A stretch of 9,696 nt of DNA from Pseudomonas sp. (GTDB lineage Bacteria > Pseudomonadota > Gammaproteobacteria > Pseudomonadales > Pseudomonadaceae), in contig DNMQ01000240.1 of the NCBI GenBank assembly GCA_003488145.1, forward strand, positions 1-9,696. The letters are read 5' to 3'. Positions within the stretch are counted from its first letter, which is position 1. Every line of letters begins with the position of its first letter. Below, piece by piece: positions 9,223-9,696 of this stretch. The translations under genes were made by a program, and so were the position numbers. The notes beneath the pieces were generated by a model. The model was not told where the DNA came from. It ran no database searches and saw only the letters and a program-made list of their open reading frames with translations.

Positions 9223-9250
9223 TTGCCTGCGCGAACATTTCCCCTAAACT
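9223..9250 (+). promoter_or_regulatory. Candidate promoter for the hypothetical gene at the right edge
   Basis: TTGCCT (9223-9228) and TAAACT (9245-9250) are separated by 16 bp; the -10 keeps TA, the fourth-position A and the final T. The site lies in the 196-base gap after the NTF2-like gene and would start transcription near 9257, about 80 bases before the ATG. No clear terminator for the fadH unit is seen in the gap. Confidence 0.4.
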
Positions 9251-9337
9251 TGCGGCACCAACGGGACGACGGCATCGGATGGCCGCTCGTTCCGCTAATC
9301 GCTGGCTCGCAGTTGCGGGCGATAAAGGAAATCGAGC

Positions 9338-9696
9338 ATGCAGAACAAACCGCAGATGGTCGAAGCCGTCCTGTTCTTCAATGAGGGCTCCATCTGCAAG
9401 GAAATGCTGTATCCCGAATTCGAAGCGGTGCTGGATGGGGTGGTCGCGCTACCCGAGTTCGCAGACCGCCAGATGCATGCTGTCTACGTAATGATCAATC
9501 CGCGGCTGCAGGTGCGCGCCGCGGTGTTTTTCTGTCTCGACTTCAATGACGACGGCTCTGCCGACGCCGGTTGGAACATTCCCCTGCGTCAGTTGGCTGA
9601 GCGTACCGGGCGTGGTCCGGACATGGGGGCCGGACCGATTCGCCTGGCCTGCCGCAGCCAGTGCCCGGTCTCCTGGCACCAGATGCACATGTGGGA
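9338..9696 (+). CDS. Conserved hypothetical protein (5' part; runs off the window)
   Basis: First 119 codons of an ORF that is still open at the right edge. Start ATG 9338 is preceded by AAAGGAA (9324-9330) with a 7-base spacer. The visible part is soluble and begins MQNKPQMVEAVLFFNEGSIC; it contains four Cys, a FFCLDFNDDG stretch near residues 63-72, and a segment GAGPIRLACRSQCPVSWHQM at about 98-117. I recall similar Pseudomonas proteins labelled as chromosome-partitioning ParA, but no Walker A motif or any other ATPase feature appears here, so I do not adopt that name. Function unknown. Good ribosome site, steady codon use and an upstream promoter candidate support a real gene. Confidence 0.8.
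   Translation, partial: MQNKPQMVEAVLFFNEGSICKEMLYPEFEAVLDGVVALPEFADRQMHAVYVMINPRLQVRAAVFFCLDFNDDGSADAGWNIPLRQLAERTGRGPDMGAGPIRLACRSQCPVSWHQMHMW

Noticed and set aside
9338..9696. ParA-type partitioning ATPase at the right edge
   Set aside because: No Walker A or other ATPase motif in the 119 visible codons.

Overview
The window looks like chromosome of a Pseudomonadaceae bacterium, with Pseudomonas or the Stutzerimonas (P. stutzeri) group the best guess. The DNA is GC-rich throughout, codon use is even, and the families and their arrangement (cioAB with a DUF2474 protein, fadH, protealysin with emfourin) are typical of that group. I see no rRNA, tRNA, insertion sequence, phage gene, CRISPR array or other sign of recent transfer. 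Most of the window is ordinary metabolic and regulatory chromosome.

Layout. (1) 1-1322, minus strand: a protealysin-type M4 metalloprotease, followed 9 bases downstream by a small gene whose product looks like emfourin, the protein inhibitor of such proteases. The inhibitor gene runs off the left edge. (2) 1323-1522: a divergent intergenic region with two inverted repeats. (3) 1523-4137, plus strand: a three-gene operon for a bd-type, cyanide-insensitive quinol oxidase: cioA, cioB and a 54-aa DUF2474 single-span membrane protein that starts on the last base of the cioB stop. A GC-rich hairpin follows. (4) 4138-4421: a short region with a second hairpin and a possible 28-codon ORF. (5) 4422-6469, minus strand: a membrane-anchored nitrilase-superfamily protein and, overlapping it by ATGA, an AraC-family regulator. 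(6) 6470-6656: a second divergent intergenic region with a tandem direct repeat at a 21-bp period lying against a candidate -35 box. This is what an AraC-family activator site is expected to look like. (7) 6657-9141, plus strand: a complete FadH-type 2,4-dienoyl-CoA reductase and an NTF2/SnoaL-like protein, probably one operon. (8) 9338 to the right edge, plus strand: the first 119 codons of a conserved hypothetical protein.

How the parts may work together. The protease and its inhibitor form a toxin-antitoxin-like pair in layout, with inhibitor translation tied to that of the protease. The cio operon encodes a terminal oxidase that keeps quinol oxidation going when haem-copper oxidases are inhibited. 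The nitrilase/araC and fadH/NTF2 units face each other across the tandem repeat, so the AraC protein is the natural candidate to control both. The substrate or signal cannot be read from the sequence. That divergent module is the least explained part of the window and the one most worth following up.
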